In this document: piece by piece, positions 1 to 8,542 of the stretch | Layout of the letters: every line of letters begins with the position of its first letter | How positions within the stretch are numbered: the first letter of the stretch is position 1 | Assembly (NCBI GenBank): GCA_965115885.1 | Contig: OZ220479.1 | Span: 3,038,001-3,102,000 of the forward strand | Direction: 5' to 3' | From: BD2-11 sp965115885 | GTDB lineage: Bacteria; Gemmatimonadota; Gemmatimonadetes; Longimicrobiales; Gaopeijiaceae | DNA length: 64,000 nt | Position numbers and translations under genes: made by a program | Notes under the pieces: model-generated | The model's database searches: none | What the model was told of the DNA's origin: nothing | Seen by the model: only the letters and a program-made list of their open reading frames with translations

Positions 1-1
1 G

Positions 2-619
2 GTCGATTCGGCCGGAGGAATCCGGGGAGCGCTCACCGCGGACGAACTCGACGATGCGGTCGACGAACTGGTCACGCTGAACGGTCGGCGTCACTGGTCC
101 CACTTCCATGCCGGTTTTCGGGACGTGCTCTTCGGAAAATCCGTCCTCGGAGAACTGCCTGCGGAAAATCAGCCGCGTCTGCGATGGTATTGGACGGGCG
201 CGGTCCAAGGATGGGCAAGGCGCGAACAATGGGATCGCATCGTTCGCGCGTACGCGACCAATCCCGTGGTCAAGCGACTCGGCAACGGATCGAACTCGGC
301 TTCCATGGCCGCGGTTCAGCACATCGTGAAAGCACTGCTCCGGAAAGGTCGTGCGGCGGAGGTCGCACGGTTCGTCGAGGTTCGAGCGATCGTGGGCCAA
401 CCCGCCCTTTTCCCTCTGCTGCTCGATGCCGCCACCGAACTTCTGGGCAGGGGAGACGCGGCCAGCGCGCTACCCATCTTCGACCTCCTCATGAAGGCTC
501 GCAAGGAGCTCGAAAAAAGAGGCGCGCTCCAGGACGAGCGATTGCTGCTCGATGCCCATCGTCGCGAGCCCACTGCCTCAGGCACCTTCACCAACACGAC
601 CGCGCGCGCAGAATGCTGA
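2..619 (+). pseudogene. 5' part of a frameshifted helical-repeat protein (partial at window edge)
   Basis: This reading frame is open from the window edge and ends at a TGA at 617-619. Its residues look like real protein: balanced composition and amphipathic helices such as LLLDAATELLGRGDAASALP, typical of TPR-like arrays. The other frames here are arginine- and glycine-rich shadow. The next frame becomes protein-like from about 570 and continues to 2043, so this is most likely the N-terminal half of one gene split by a one-base shift between about 550 and 610. Joining the frames near 565-570 gives a smooth helix (AHCLRHLHQHDRARRM). The true start lies upstream of the window. It may be a sequencing error, a real pseudogene or programmed frameshifting. 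Function is unknown. Confidence 0.6.
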
Positions 620-2043
620 AGGACCTGCTGAAGCGGGAACCCGACGACAACATTCATGCAATGGCGCACGCCGATCTGGGGCTCATGGCTGGAGGATTCG
701 ACGGGCTGGAAGAAGTCATCCTCCCTCGCCGCCGCGGCGAACTCGACGGAATGCTGGACAGGCTCGCGAGAGGCGATCGGCACTTTCACAGATCCGTGGA
801 AACGGATACCGCATACTCGGCGCATGGGCACTACTGCCTGGGCGTGCTCGCGCTTGGACGCGCCGTGGACCACCCCGATGCCGAGAAGCACTTGCAACAC
901 ACGCGCAGGCATTTCTCGGAGACCTCCGATTCCGATCGCTACCCCGAGAACCTCGTGCGCCACGCCAACTTGTACTTCGGGATCGCCAGGGCATCGCAAC
1001 TTTCTTCCAACAAGCTCGCGCACGCGGCCGACGTGATCGCCGAGGCCTTGGCGGCCGGCGCCCGAATGCCGACCTACCTGATCGGGCATACCGTCGAGGC
1101 TTTCGAACTGGCGGAGGAAGACGGAGATCTCCAGAAAATCACGGAGGCGATCGTCGAGGCCGGTGGAGATCGAGCTCTGGACGAGCTGGCCGCCTGCAAA
1201 ACCGCGGTCGAGCGGTGTCCCGCTCTGGCGGACAGGTTGCACGAGCGCGCCAAGGCGAAAGGCAGGACAGGCGCCGATCGCGCAAAAGATCTTCGTGCGG
1301 CGTTGCACGGCTTCCTGCATCGACAAGACTGGAAGGAAGCGGGCGAGGCTTTGGACAACCTGGAAATACTCGCTCGGGACGGCGTGGCGGTTCCGGAATT
1401 CTTGGAACTGCTCGAAAAATACGATCATGCCAAGAGTTGTGCTTGGGATTTCGAAGACGTGACCATAGCCCGCGCTCGCTGCCACGAAAGCCGCGGCGAG
1501 TTCGAGGACGCGACCCATGTTCTCCGGGATCTCTTCTTTCGGCTCGCTTCTTCGGAAGGCGCAACCGGATTGAGCGACGCGAAAGGTGTTTTGGATAGGA
1601 TACGAAGCTATGGACTCGACGAATCTCGTTATTCCGACATGACGAGCCGATACACCGCGCTCGCCAATCGGGAAGCGAAGGATGCCGGGAAGACCGACCC
1701 GGTCGTCGAACAACAGGTTGTCGAAATCCTGGTCGTCGGCGGGGAGAAACTAGAGGCGAGGACGGAGAACGCCATCCGCGAAACACTGAAGAAGCGTCAT
1801 TCCCACGTTCGCGCTCGTTTCATCCCGACGGGATGGAGCGGAAACTGGAGACGCCCGTTTTCGGAAATCGAGGGCCAGATGGAGCATCACGACGCTTTGG
1901 TGATCATGCGGTCCATGCGTACCCATCTGGGCCGCGAGATCCGGCGGACATGGGACGGGCCTTGGCGTCCCTGCTGGGGCAACGGCCCCCGGGCGATCGC
2001 CGAAGCGGTGGGCGAGGCGGCCGCCGCGGTTCGTCCGAAGTGA
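613..2043 (+). CDS. 3' part of the same helical-repeat protein, with a Rossmann-like C-terminal domain
   Basis: The first ATG in this frame is at 613 and gives 476 residues, but protein-like sequence begins slightly upstream, so the ATG is probably internal to the frameshifted gene that starts before the window. Residues 1 to about 370 are alpha-helical repeats (TPR-like) without a signal peptide or membrane segment, so the protein is probably cytoplasmic. The last 110 residues look different: a beta strand with a glycine turn (VEILVVGGEKLEARTENAI), then alternating strands and helices including HHDALVIMRSMRTHLGREIR. This resembles small Rossmann-like domains of the DUF2325 kind, but that is a tentative resemblance. 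I do not recognise a function. The gene is not co-directional with its right-hand neighbour, and its likely partners lie upstream of the window. Confidence 0.65.
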   Translation: MLKDLLKREPDDNIHAMAHADLGLMAGGFDGLEEVILPRRRGELDGMLDRLARGDRHFHRSVETDTAYSAHGHYCLGVLALGRAVDHPDAEKHLQHTRRHFSETSDSDRYPENLVRHANLYFGIARASQLSSNKLAHAADVIAEALAAGARMPTYLIGHTVEAFELAEEDGDLQKITEAIVEAGGDRALDELAACKTAVERCPALADRLHERAKAKGRTGADRAKDLRAALHGFLHRQDWKEAGEALDNLEILARDGVAVPEFLELLEKYDHAKSCAWDFEDVTIARARCHESRGEFEDATHVLRDLFFRLASSEGATGLSDAKGVLDRIRSYGLDESRYSDMTSRYTALANREAKDAGKTDPVVEQQVVEILVVGGEKLEARTENAIRETLKKRHSHVRARFIPTGWSGNWRRPFSEIEGQMEHHDALVIMRSMRTHLGREIRRTWDGPWRPCWGNGPRAIAEAVGEAAAAVRPK

Positions 2044-2176
2044 CGCGAGCGGAGCGTACGGCGTTCGACGTGCACCAACCTCGCCCCGGTCGGCGTCGTC
2101 CCGCACGGTAGCGAATCCCGGCTCTCCGGCGGCTCTCGTCCACCGCAAGCCTTCGAGCCGCCCCGCGACGGTGAGA

Positions 2177-4561
2177 TCAGAACGTCATCAGATAGGTCAA
2201 CTTCACCGCGCCCGTGCGACGCCGCCAGCGCGATTCGCGCGGGTCCAGGAGATCTCCGGTCAGGTAGCCGGTGTCGAGGACCACGAACAGATCGCTCCCC
2301 GGCGTGTGAATCCAATCGACGCGGACGTTGGCCTGAAGTTCGCGGGAGCGGTTGTCCCACTGCACGAGCGCGTTGGCGAAGAGCTTGCGGCTGACCGCGC
2401 CCTGGACGCTCAGGTTCATCAAGTGGGTCGAGAAATCCCCGCCCTCCACCGGCAGCGAGACGCCGTTCCACGCGTATCTCCCGCCTACGGTCAGATGCGG
2501 ACCGGCGATCCAAGCGGCGTCGGCGCCGATCTCGGTGCGCGTGCCGGACCAGAAGCCGCCGACCGATCCCCGCAGCGCTCCGGAGAACGTGCGGCTGTCG
2601 TTGGCGCTCACGTTCGCGTTGAAGCCCCGAAAGCGATATTCGCCCGCATCCAGACGCCGGCCGCTGATGCGGGCCGGCAGCTCCAGCCTCTCGAAACGCT
2701 CGAAGACGGAGATGCCGGCGTATTCCCCGCTCTGGAAGCCGAGCCCGGCGGTCGCGCGCAACGTATGCGTCTGCTTGGCGCCGTAGCGGCCCCGAATGTG
2801 GTGGCCGCTCACGCCCATGGTCAGCTGGCGCGCCCACGCACTGGACTCGAAGCGAGGAATGACTCCGAATTGGCCCTGCCACCGATCCTGGTCGGTGCGG
2901 GGCACGAAGCCCAGTGCCGGGCGGAAACCGCCGTCGATGATCAGACGCGAAACGTCCGCCACGTACAGGTCGTTTCGCAACACCAACATGGCGGAAGCGG
3001 CGTTGGCGCCGCCCGCCTCGCGGGGATCCGCGGATCCAGCCGCGTCCTCGGGCGATGCCGACGCTGCCGTCGGAGCGAAGTCCGGGCTCCACACCCGAGC
3101 CGCCCAAACGCTGAACGCGCTGCTGCTCCAGAAGCGGCTGGAGAAGTCCGCTCCGGCGGCCCGATCCCAGCCGTTCCCGCGGTCGAGGCTGGTGACGATT
3201 CCGCCCAGCGTGGCCCGAGGCCACAGGTCGGTCCGAAGGCGCACCACGGAGTTCCACGCCGCCGACGTCGCGGCGGCGGCGCTCGAGTGTCCGCGCGTGC
3301 GTAGCGTCAGGGCGCCGACGGAAAGCGGTCCGGCCTGTCCGGCGAGCCGTCCTCCGCCCGCGATTTCGCCCCGGAGTCCCACCCGTCGGCTGAAGAAGAC
3401 CTCGGCTCGCCGCGGGGTCCCGAACTGGAACAACCCGGCGCGCTCCAGGAAAAATTCCCGCTTCTCGGGATAGAACAGATCGAAGCGGGTGAGGTTGATC
3501 TGGACGTTGTCGGACTCCACCTGCGCGAAGTCGGTGTTCCAGGTGAGGTCGAAAGCGAGGTTCGAGATCGGCGCGTACTTGACGTCGACGCCCACGTCGG
3601 TCCGTCCCTCGAAGCCCGCGTCGCCCGCCATGCGCTGCGTCCCAGCGGTCGCGTAGGGCTTCACCTCCGCGTAGCGCCCGCGCCGGAGCCCGGCGAGCCC
3701 GTCCAGCGTCGCGTAGCGCGACACCTGCGAGATGCCCGAGCGGTATTCCTGCCCGATGTGCGGCCAAAACACGCTCTCGTTCTTGCGCCGAATCGAACGC
3801 ATGAAGGCGATGCCCATGGTGGGTTCGTCGGTGTCCGGGAAGCGGATGGTGGTGAAGGGAATCTCGAGTTCGAGCACCCAGCCGTCCTCGGTCACGCGCG
3901 TCTCGCTGGTGAAGACGCCGTCCCAGTTCCAGTCGTCCAGGGTCATGCTCTCGTCGGAGATCAGGGCGTCGTCCTGCGTCCCCAGCGCACCGATCTCGAA
4001 AATGTAGGCGTTGCGCCGGTCGTGGTACGTGTCCAGGGCGACGATCACGCGGTCGTCCTTGTCGATGCGCCCGCCCCGATGCAGGATGCTGCGCCGAATC
4101 AGCTCGGGCTCCGAGTCGTGGAAGACGAAGCCGAAGTAGAGGGCGTTCTCGTCGTAGCCGATGCGCGCTTCGGTGGGTTCGCTGGCGGGCGCGCCGTCCA
4201 CCGGGTCGCGCTGGCGGAAATCGACGACCGGCTCGATGGTGGCCCAGAAAGGCTCGTCCAGCACCCCGTCGATGGCGGGCGGACGGGGCACCGGGGTCGC
4301 GGTCGCACGCGCCTCCGGCATGGCGCCCTGAGCGGAAACGGAGGCGGGGGCCAGGAGAGCGGTCAGCACCGGAAGGCAGGCGATCCGGAAGAGGGACGCG
4401 GATCCGCGCGGGGGATCCGGCGGCGACGGCCGCGCACTTCGCGTTCCCGGTTCCGGCGGCGACGGCGCATCCAGGGGAGGCGGCCACCGGGCTTCCCGCC
4501 CGCATGCGAAGCGCACGCGACCCGCGAGGAATGCGGCCGACGGAGCCGCGCGCCTACCCAC
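2177..4561 (-). CDS. DUF5916 outer-membrane protein with N-terminal CBM9-like domain
   Basis: A 794-residue secreted protein. A hydrophobic stretch around residues 57-77 (LPVLTALLAPASVSAQ) looks like a signal peptide, and what follows (RPPAIDGVLDEPFW) is the typical opening of a family 9 carbohydrate-binding-like domain at about residues 90-270. The remaining roughly 500 residues alternate polar and hydrophobic residues as in a beta-barrel, match the DUF5916 architecture and end in LTYLMTF, with a terminal aromatic residue as usual for outer-membrane barrels. The annotated start is a GTG overlapping the stop of the upstream NHL gene by 8 bases, which suggests coupling. That start leaves about 55 residues before the signal peptide, so the real start may be internal; no good ATG or GTG lies just before the hydrophobic stretch. 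The substrate is unknown. Confidence 0.75.
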   Translation of the reverse strand: MGRRAAPSAAFLAGRVRFACGREARWPPPLDAPSPPEPGTRSARPSPPDPPRGSASLFRIACLPVLTALLAPASVSAQGAMPEARATATPVPRPPAIDGVLDEPFWATIEPVVDFRQRDPVDGAPASEPTEARIGYDENALYFGFVFHDSEPELIRRSILHRGGRIDKDDRVIVALDTYHDRRNAYIFEIGALGTQDDALISDESMTLDDWNWDGVFTSETRVTEDGWVLELEIPFTTIRFPDTDEPTMGIAFMRSIRRKNESVFWPHIGQEYRSGISQVSRYATLDGLAGLRRGRYAEVKPYATAGTQRMAGDAGFEGRTDVGVDVKYAPISNLAFDLTWNTDFAQVESDNVQINLTRFDLFYPEKREFFLERAGLFQFGTPRRAEVFFSRRVGLRGEIAGGGRLAGQAGPLSVGALTLRTRGHSSAAAATSAAWNSVVRLRTDLWPRATLGGIVTSLDRGNGWDRAAGADFSSRFWSSSAFSVWAARVWSPDFAPTAASASPEDAAGSADPREAGGANAASAMLVLRNDLYVADVSRLIIDGGFRPALGFVPRTDQDRWQGQFGVIPRFESSAWARQLTMGVSGHHIRGRYGAKQTHTLRATAGLGFQSGEYAGISVFERFERLELPARISGRRLDAGEYRFRGFNANVSANDSRTFSGALRGSVGGFWSGTRTEIGADAAWIAGPHLTVGGRYAWNGVSLPVEGGDFSTHLMNLSVQGAVSRKLFANALVQWDNRSRELQANVRVDWIHTPGSDLFVVLDTGYLTGDLLDPRESRWRRRTGAVKLTYLMTF

Positions 4562-5738
4562 TTCCGCTCCGGGGCCAGAGAACTCCCCGATGCTCCGCGG
4601 TTGCCGGACCGGTCCCCACGAACACGAACTTCTGCAGTCGCTTGCCTTCGTAGGTCTCGGTGGTGTAGAGGTTGCCGCGCGAGTCGGTGGCGACGCTGTG
4701 CACCCCGTAGAACTGGCCAGGCTGGCGCCCGCCGCCGCCGAAGCTGGCGAGCGTCTCGAGCGTCTCGCGCTCCAGCACGTGCACCTTCTTGTTCATCCCG
4801 TCGGAGACGTAGAGGAAGCGCTGGGCGGGATCGCGCGAGAAAGCGACGTCCCACACCGATCCTCCGCCCAGGGTCCGGTTGGCGATGAAGACCTCGCGCA
4901 CGAAGGAGCCGTCGCTCCGGAAGACCTGGATGCGGTTTCCGGCGCGGTCGCAGACGTAGACCAGTCCGTCCGCCGAGGGATCGGCGCAGTGCACCGGGGT
5001 GCGGAATTGCTGGTGCGGGGGACCGCCGGGCGTGTGCGGAGGCACCGGCTCGTCGCTGGGCTCGTTGCCGTAGGCGCCCCAATAGCGCTTGAACTCCCCG
5101 GTGTTGGAGTCGAGCACCACCACCCGGCGGTTGCCGTAGCCGTCGGCGACGTAGGCTTCGTCGTTGATGCCGTCGAAGGAGATCTTCGCCACCCGCGAAA
5201 AGCGATCCGTGGAGTTGCTGTTGGGCTGGGCGTCGGCCACGCCCACCTGCATCAGGAACTCGCCGTCGCGGGTGAACTTGAGCAACTGCCCGTCCGAGTC
5301 GCCGTTGCCTCCGATCCAGATGTTGTCGTGGTGGTCCACCGCGAGACCGTGGTTGGAGGTGGGCCAATCGTAGCCTTCCCCGGGGCCGCCCCAGAAGTTG
5401 ACCAAGTTCCCCTCCGGATCGAACTCGAGCACGTTGGGCGCGGGTACGCAACACTCGCTGGTGGGCGGATCCAGGGTCGCGCCGATCTCGTTCACCTCGT
5501 CGAAGGCGGTCTGGCGGTGGATGACGAAGACGTGGTCGCGCGAGTCCACCCCCACGCCGACGGTCGAGCCCAGAATCCAGTGGTTGGGCAGCGGCTTGGG
5601 CCACAGGGGGTCCACCTCGAAGACGGGCGCTTCGCCCGACATGTCGGGTACCCGGCTCGTCGACTCGATGGTGCAGGCGGAAATCGCCAGGAGGCCGACG
5701 GCGACGCGGATCGGCACGAAGGGAACACCGCAGTTCAT
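4554..5738 (-). CDS. NHL-repeat beta-propeller lipoprotein
   Basis: The start is the ATG at 5738, chosen because GAGGAG lies about 7 bases upstream and the product begins with a lipoprotein signal (VAVGLLAISAC, acylated Cys near residue 20). The open frame extends upstream to 6077, but that part is arginine- and glycine-rich shadow. The 394-residue product has repeated NHL-type blades (GVGVDSRDHVFVIHR, GLAVDHHDNIWIGGNG, VHSVATDSRGNLYTTE), so a six-bladed propeller facing the periplasm or surface is expected. Such proteins resemble the lyase part of peptidylglycine amidating enzymes, but I see no proof of catalysis. Its stop overlaps the start of the downstream DUF5916 gene, so the two are probably co-expressed and may cooperate at the outer membrane. 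Confidence 0.8.
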   Translation of the reverse strand: MNCGVPFVPIRVAVGLLAISACTIESTSRVPDMSGEAPVFEVDPLWPKPLPNHWILGSTVGVGVDSRDHVFVIHRQTAFDEVNEIGATLDPPTSECCVPAPNVLEFDPEGNLVNFWGGPGEGYDWPTSNHGLAVDHHDNIWIGGNGDSDGQLLKFTRDGEFLMQVGVADAQPNSNSTDRFSRVAKISFDGINDEAYVADGYGNRRVVVLDSNTGEFKRYWGAYGNEPSDEPVPPHTPGGPPHQQFRTPVHCADPSADGLVYVCDRAGNRIQVFRSDGSFVREVFIANRTLGGGSVWDVAFSRDPAQRFLYVSDGMNKKVHVLERETLETLASFGGGGRQPGQFYGVHSVATDSRGNLYTTETYEGKRLQKFVFVGTGPATAEHRGVLWPRSGSG

Positions 5739-5907
5739 GGCCGACTCCTCGTCGCGATGGGTTGCCTTGCCGACGGGGTGCTCCCCGCCCCTCCGGTCCC
5801 GTCCCCCCGCGCAACCATCTCCTCGCCGCTCGGTTCGCGATCGCGCCGCCCGGGCACCTCTCATCGGACCGCCCGGAATCTTGGGTACGGACATTGCATC
5901 CGTGAAA

Positions 5908-5996
5908 CCCGGTATCCGGGAATCGGGTACAACGCCGTTTGCGGGTTCCGGGCGCGCAATGCGGCGATTTCGGGAATCGGCATCCAAGATACCGGG
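5908..5996. promoter_or_regulatory. inverted and direct repeats upstream of the beta-barrel gene
   Basis: CCCGGTATC at 5908-5916 is exactly inverted as GATACCGGG at 5988-5996, and the ten-base word CGGGAATCGG occurs at 5917-5926 and again at 5971-5980. The block lies between two divergent genes (the NHL lipoprotein and the beta-barrel protein) and ends just before the ribosome-binding site of the latter. It could be an operator pair or an mRNA structure. No regulator can be named. Confidence 0.35.
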
Positions 5997-6004
5997 AGTC
6001 CTCC

Positions 6005-6760
6005 ATGAATCGACAGGCCATGGCGTCGCTTTCCCTCGCGGTCCTGGCAGGTGCGGCGGTCCTGCCCGTCGCGGCACGGGCCCAGGACGGAGACGGATTT
6101 CTCTTCGGCCGCCCCGGAGCCATCCTCTCCGTCCGGACCGGATACGACGTTCCCCGCGCGGGCAGCGACATCTTCGAGTACACGAGCGAACTGCTCACGC
6201 TGGAGAAGAGCAATTTCGCCGCCCCGTTCATCGGGGCGGACCTCGGGGTGCGACTGAACGAGAGGCTGGACTTGGTGGTGGGGCTGGGCTACGCGAAGAG
6301 CGATACCCGCTCGGAATTCCGAGACTGGGAGGACACCGAGGGACGGCCCGTCGAGCAGGTCACCACCCACTCCAAGCTCCCGTTCACGCTGAGCGCGCGC
6401 TACTACCTGCGCGATCGCGGCCGCAGCCTGGGTCGTTTCGCCTGGGTGCCGTCCGGGTTCGTGCCCTACGTGGGAGCGGGAGCCGGCGGAAACTGGTACA
6501 AATTCGAGCAGGACGGGGATTTCGTCGACACCGAAACGTTGGACATTTTCCATGATCGGCTGGTGTCGGACGGCACCACTCCGTTCGTCCACGTCTTCGG
6601 CGGGACGGAGTTCGCGGTCGGACCGCGATTCGTGCTGACGGCCGAGGGGCGTTATGCTTGGTCCAGCGGCTCCATGGATCGTGCGTTCGAGGGATTCGAG
6701 AACATCGACCTGTCCGGGTTCCAGCTCCTCGCGGGATTCGGAATCCGCATGGGCGGGTGA
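6005..6760 (+). CDS. outer-membrane beta-barrel protein (OmpA/OprF-barrel-like, about 8 strands)
   Basis: The start at 6005 follows a GGGAG motif and gives a clear Sec signal peptide (SLAVLAGAAVLPVAARAQ, cleavage near residue 27). The mature part (about 225 residues) shows alternating barrel strands such as GAILSVRTGYDVP, APFIGADLGVRLNERL, FVLTAEGRYAWSS and FQLLAGFGIRMGG, the usual pattern of small outer-membrane barrels. No enzymatic motif is visible. A 43-base gap separates it from the next gene on the same strand. The role is unknown: a structural porin-like protein or a surface protein. Confidence 0.75.
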   Translation: MNRQAMASLSLAVLAGAAVLPVAARAQDGDGFLFGRPGAILSVRTGYDVPRAGSDIFEYTSELLTLEKSNFAAPFIGADLGVRLNERLDLVVGLGYAKSDTRSEFRDWEDTEGRPVEQVTTHSKLPFTLSARYYLRDRGRSLGRFAWVPSGFVPYVGAGAGGNWYKFEQDGDFVDTETLDIFHDRLVSDGTTPFVHVFGGTEFAVGPRFVLTAEGRYAWSSGSMDRAFEGFENIDLSGFQLLAGFGIRMGG

Positions 6761-6803
6761 TCGCAGGGTGGAGGCACGGAAGGCGTCAGCGGAGGGAAGG
6801 AAC

Positions 6804-8012
6804 ATGAGAGCGCGTCGGAAAGGATGGGATTTCGCGATCCGGCGGTCCTGGATCGTCGCATTGCTTTCGGGGGTCGTCGTCGTCCCCGTGGAAGGACAGT
6901 CTCCGGTCGGCAGTTGGTTGGCGTTCGCGGGGTGTTGGACGCCTGCGGACCGGGACGCCGAAGACGCGTCCGCGCTGTGCGTGGTTCCCGGCGAGGACCG
7001 GGTATCGGCGGAATTCGTGACCGTGCGCGAGAGCGAGATCGTCTCGCGCGAGACGGCGCGCGCCGACGGGCGGCCGGTGGACGCAACCCAGGAAGGGTGC
7101 GAAGGCACCACCACCTGGCGCTTTTCCGACGACGGGCACCGCGTCTACCACCGTTCCGAACACGTCTGCGACGGGGCCGTGAACCGGAAAGGGTCGGGCA
7201 TGATGGCGATGGTGAGCCCCACCGAGTGGATGGACGTCAGCTCCGTGGAGGTGGAGGGTCGGGTCACCCCCTGGGTTCAGCGCTACCGCGCGACAACCGC
7301 CGAGGTCCCGGAGTACGGCGACTTGACGACCGAACGGGAGATGGCGGTCCGGGCCGCGCGCATGTACTCGACCACGGCCCCCACCATCGCGTCGATCATC
7401 GAGGCCAGCCGGACGCTGCACGCGGAAACCGTCCAAGCTTGGTTGGTGGAAAGCGCGCCCGACATGAACGTGGGCGCGGAACAGCTGACCCGCATGGCGG
7501 ACGCCGGGGTGGATTCGGACGTGATCGACGTCGTGGTCGCGGTGTCCCACCCCCGGCGGTTCCGGTTGCAGGACGAAGAGCGGACCGGAGCTGCCGTCGA
7601 GCAGCGCGAACGAGCCGGGGAAGACGGTCGCTCCAGCTGGCCGGGCCGCCGTTATCCGCGGTACCACTCGCCCTTCGGCTTCGGATACCACGGGTACTAC
7701 GGGTACGGGCATTCCCCCTCCAGATACGGGTATTCGCCGTACGGGTACGGCGGCTACGGGCGGGGATACGGCGGCTACTACGGCATCGGCTACCGCCCGG
7801 TCGTGGTGTCCATCGAGCCGCGCGTGGAATCCTCCTCCCGCGGCAGACTGGTCCGGGGCCAAGGATACACGCGGAGCGGCGACGGCAGGCCCCGCGGATC
7901 CGCCACGGCAGGGCGCGACACGGGCTCTTCGGGCAGCGTCTCCTCGGCCGGCGGCGGCTCCCGTGGTTCGACCGGCCGAAGCGCGCGCAGGCGGGGAGGC
8001 GGCAGCCGCTAA
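6804..8012 (+). CDS. secreted protein of unknown function with Gly/Tyr-rich C-terminal tail
   Basis: The start at 6804 is preceded by GGAGGGAAGGA. The N-terminus is a signal peptide (WIVALLSGVVVVPVEGQ). Residues 35-260 form a soluble domain that includes SPVGSWLAFAGCWTP and several cysteines (FAGCW, ALCVV, EGCEG, HVCDG), so disulphides are possible. Residues 265-330 are strongly enriched in Gly, Tyr and Pro with repeated YGY and GGYG words, and the last 60 residues are Ser/Gly/Arg-rich. This low-complexity tail resembles surface-adhesive or RNA-like disordered regions, but the protein is secreted. No family is recognised. It follows the beta-barrel gene on the same strand and may be in its transcription unit. 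Confidence 0.7.
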   Translation: MRARRKGWDFAIRRSWIVALLSGVVVVPVEGQSPVGSWLAFAGCWTPADRDAEDASALCVVPGEDRVSAEFVTVRESEIVSRETARADGRPVDATQEGCEGTTTWRFSDDGHRVYHRSEHVCDGAVNRKGSGMMAMVSPTEWMDVSSVEVEGRVTPWVQRYRATTAEVPEYGDLTTEREMAVRAARMYSTTAPTIASIIEASRTLHAETVQAWLVESAPDMNVGAEQLTRMADAGVDSDVIDVVVAVSHPRRFRLQDEERTGAAVEQRERAGEDGRSSWPGRRYPRYHSPFGFGYHGYYGYGHSPSRYGYSPYGYGGYGRGYGGYYGIGYRPVVVSIEPRVESSSRGRLVRGQGYTRSGDGRPRGSATAGRDTGSSGSVSSAGGGSRGSTGRSARRRGGGSR

Positions 8013-8542
8013 AACGGTCTGCGCGCGCTTCGTCCAACGGCTCGTCGGAACGGTCGACTCGTCCTCCGGCCTTCGCGACGCAGCTTCGAGTCGTCGCGAC
8101 CCGGGGTTGCGGCGGGCCGATCCCCGCCGTTGCGGGAGCGCCTTTGGGAGCCGGGCCGCGAGCGGTCGTCGCGGCAGGGCTTGAACGCGTCGGCCGAGGC
8201 CGGGGCGCTCGAAGCCGGCCGGCGTTCGGCGGTCGCAGGCCCGCGCGGCACGTTCGTGAGCTCGAACCCCTCGCCTCGGTGCGGTCCAGAAAGTCGAGGA
8301 TCGGGTCCGGAGACGCGAACCCGTTCGGTTCCAAGCGTCGAGATCACGTCCCGCGCGATCGCATCGCCCCCGGGTCGAAGGCCCGATTCCCGCCGGCAAC
8401 CGCTCCCGCGTTCCGGCTCGTTCGCCATTGGGACGAGATCGAGGCTGGACCCGTCGGCGCCATCCGTGCTACGTTTACCGGCTTGCTGTTCGCAGGCCAG
8501 ACATCGCCGCTCGTAGATTCACCTCCGGTAGGCGTGCACTGG
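8013..8542. other. 530-base stretch without a supported gene
   Basis: The stretch lies between the secreted Gly/Tyr-rich protein and the sigma-factor gene. Open frames cross it on both strands, but all translate into arginine-, proline- and glycine-rich sequence with no recognisable family. It should contain the promoter of the sigma-factor gene; I see no convincing consensus boxes. Confidence 0.5.

Noticed and set aside
316..1713. 465-codon open frame on the minus strand opposite the helical-repeat gene
   Set aside because: Its product has no family features, and the plus-strand frames carry helical-repeat protein sequence; long antisense frames are expected at this G+C content.
6824..8542. 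Long N-terminal extension of the sigma-factor frame
   Set aside because: It is arginine-rich and overlaps the secreted-protein gene in another frame; sigma homology starts only at 8543.
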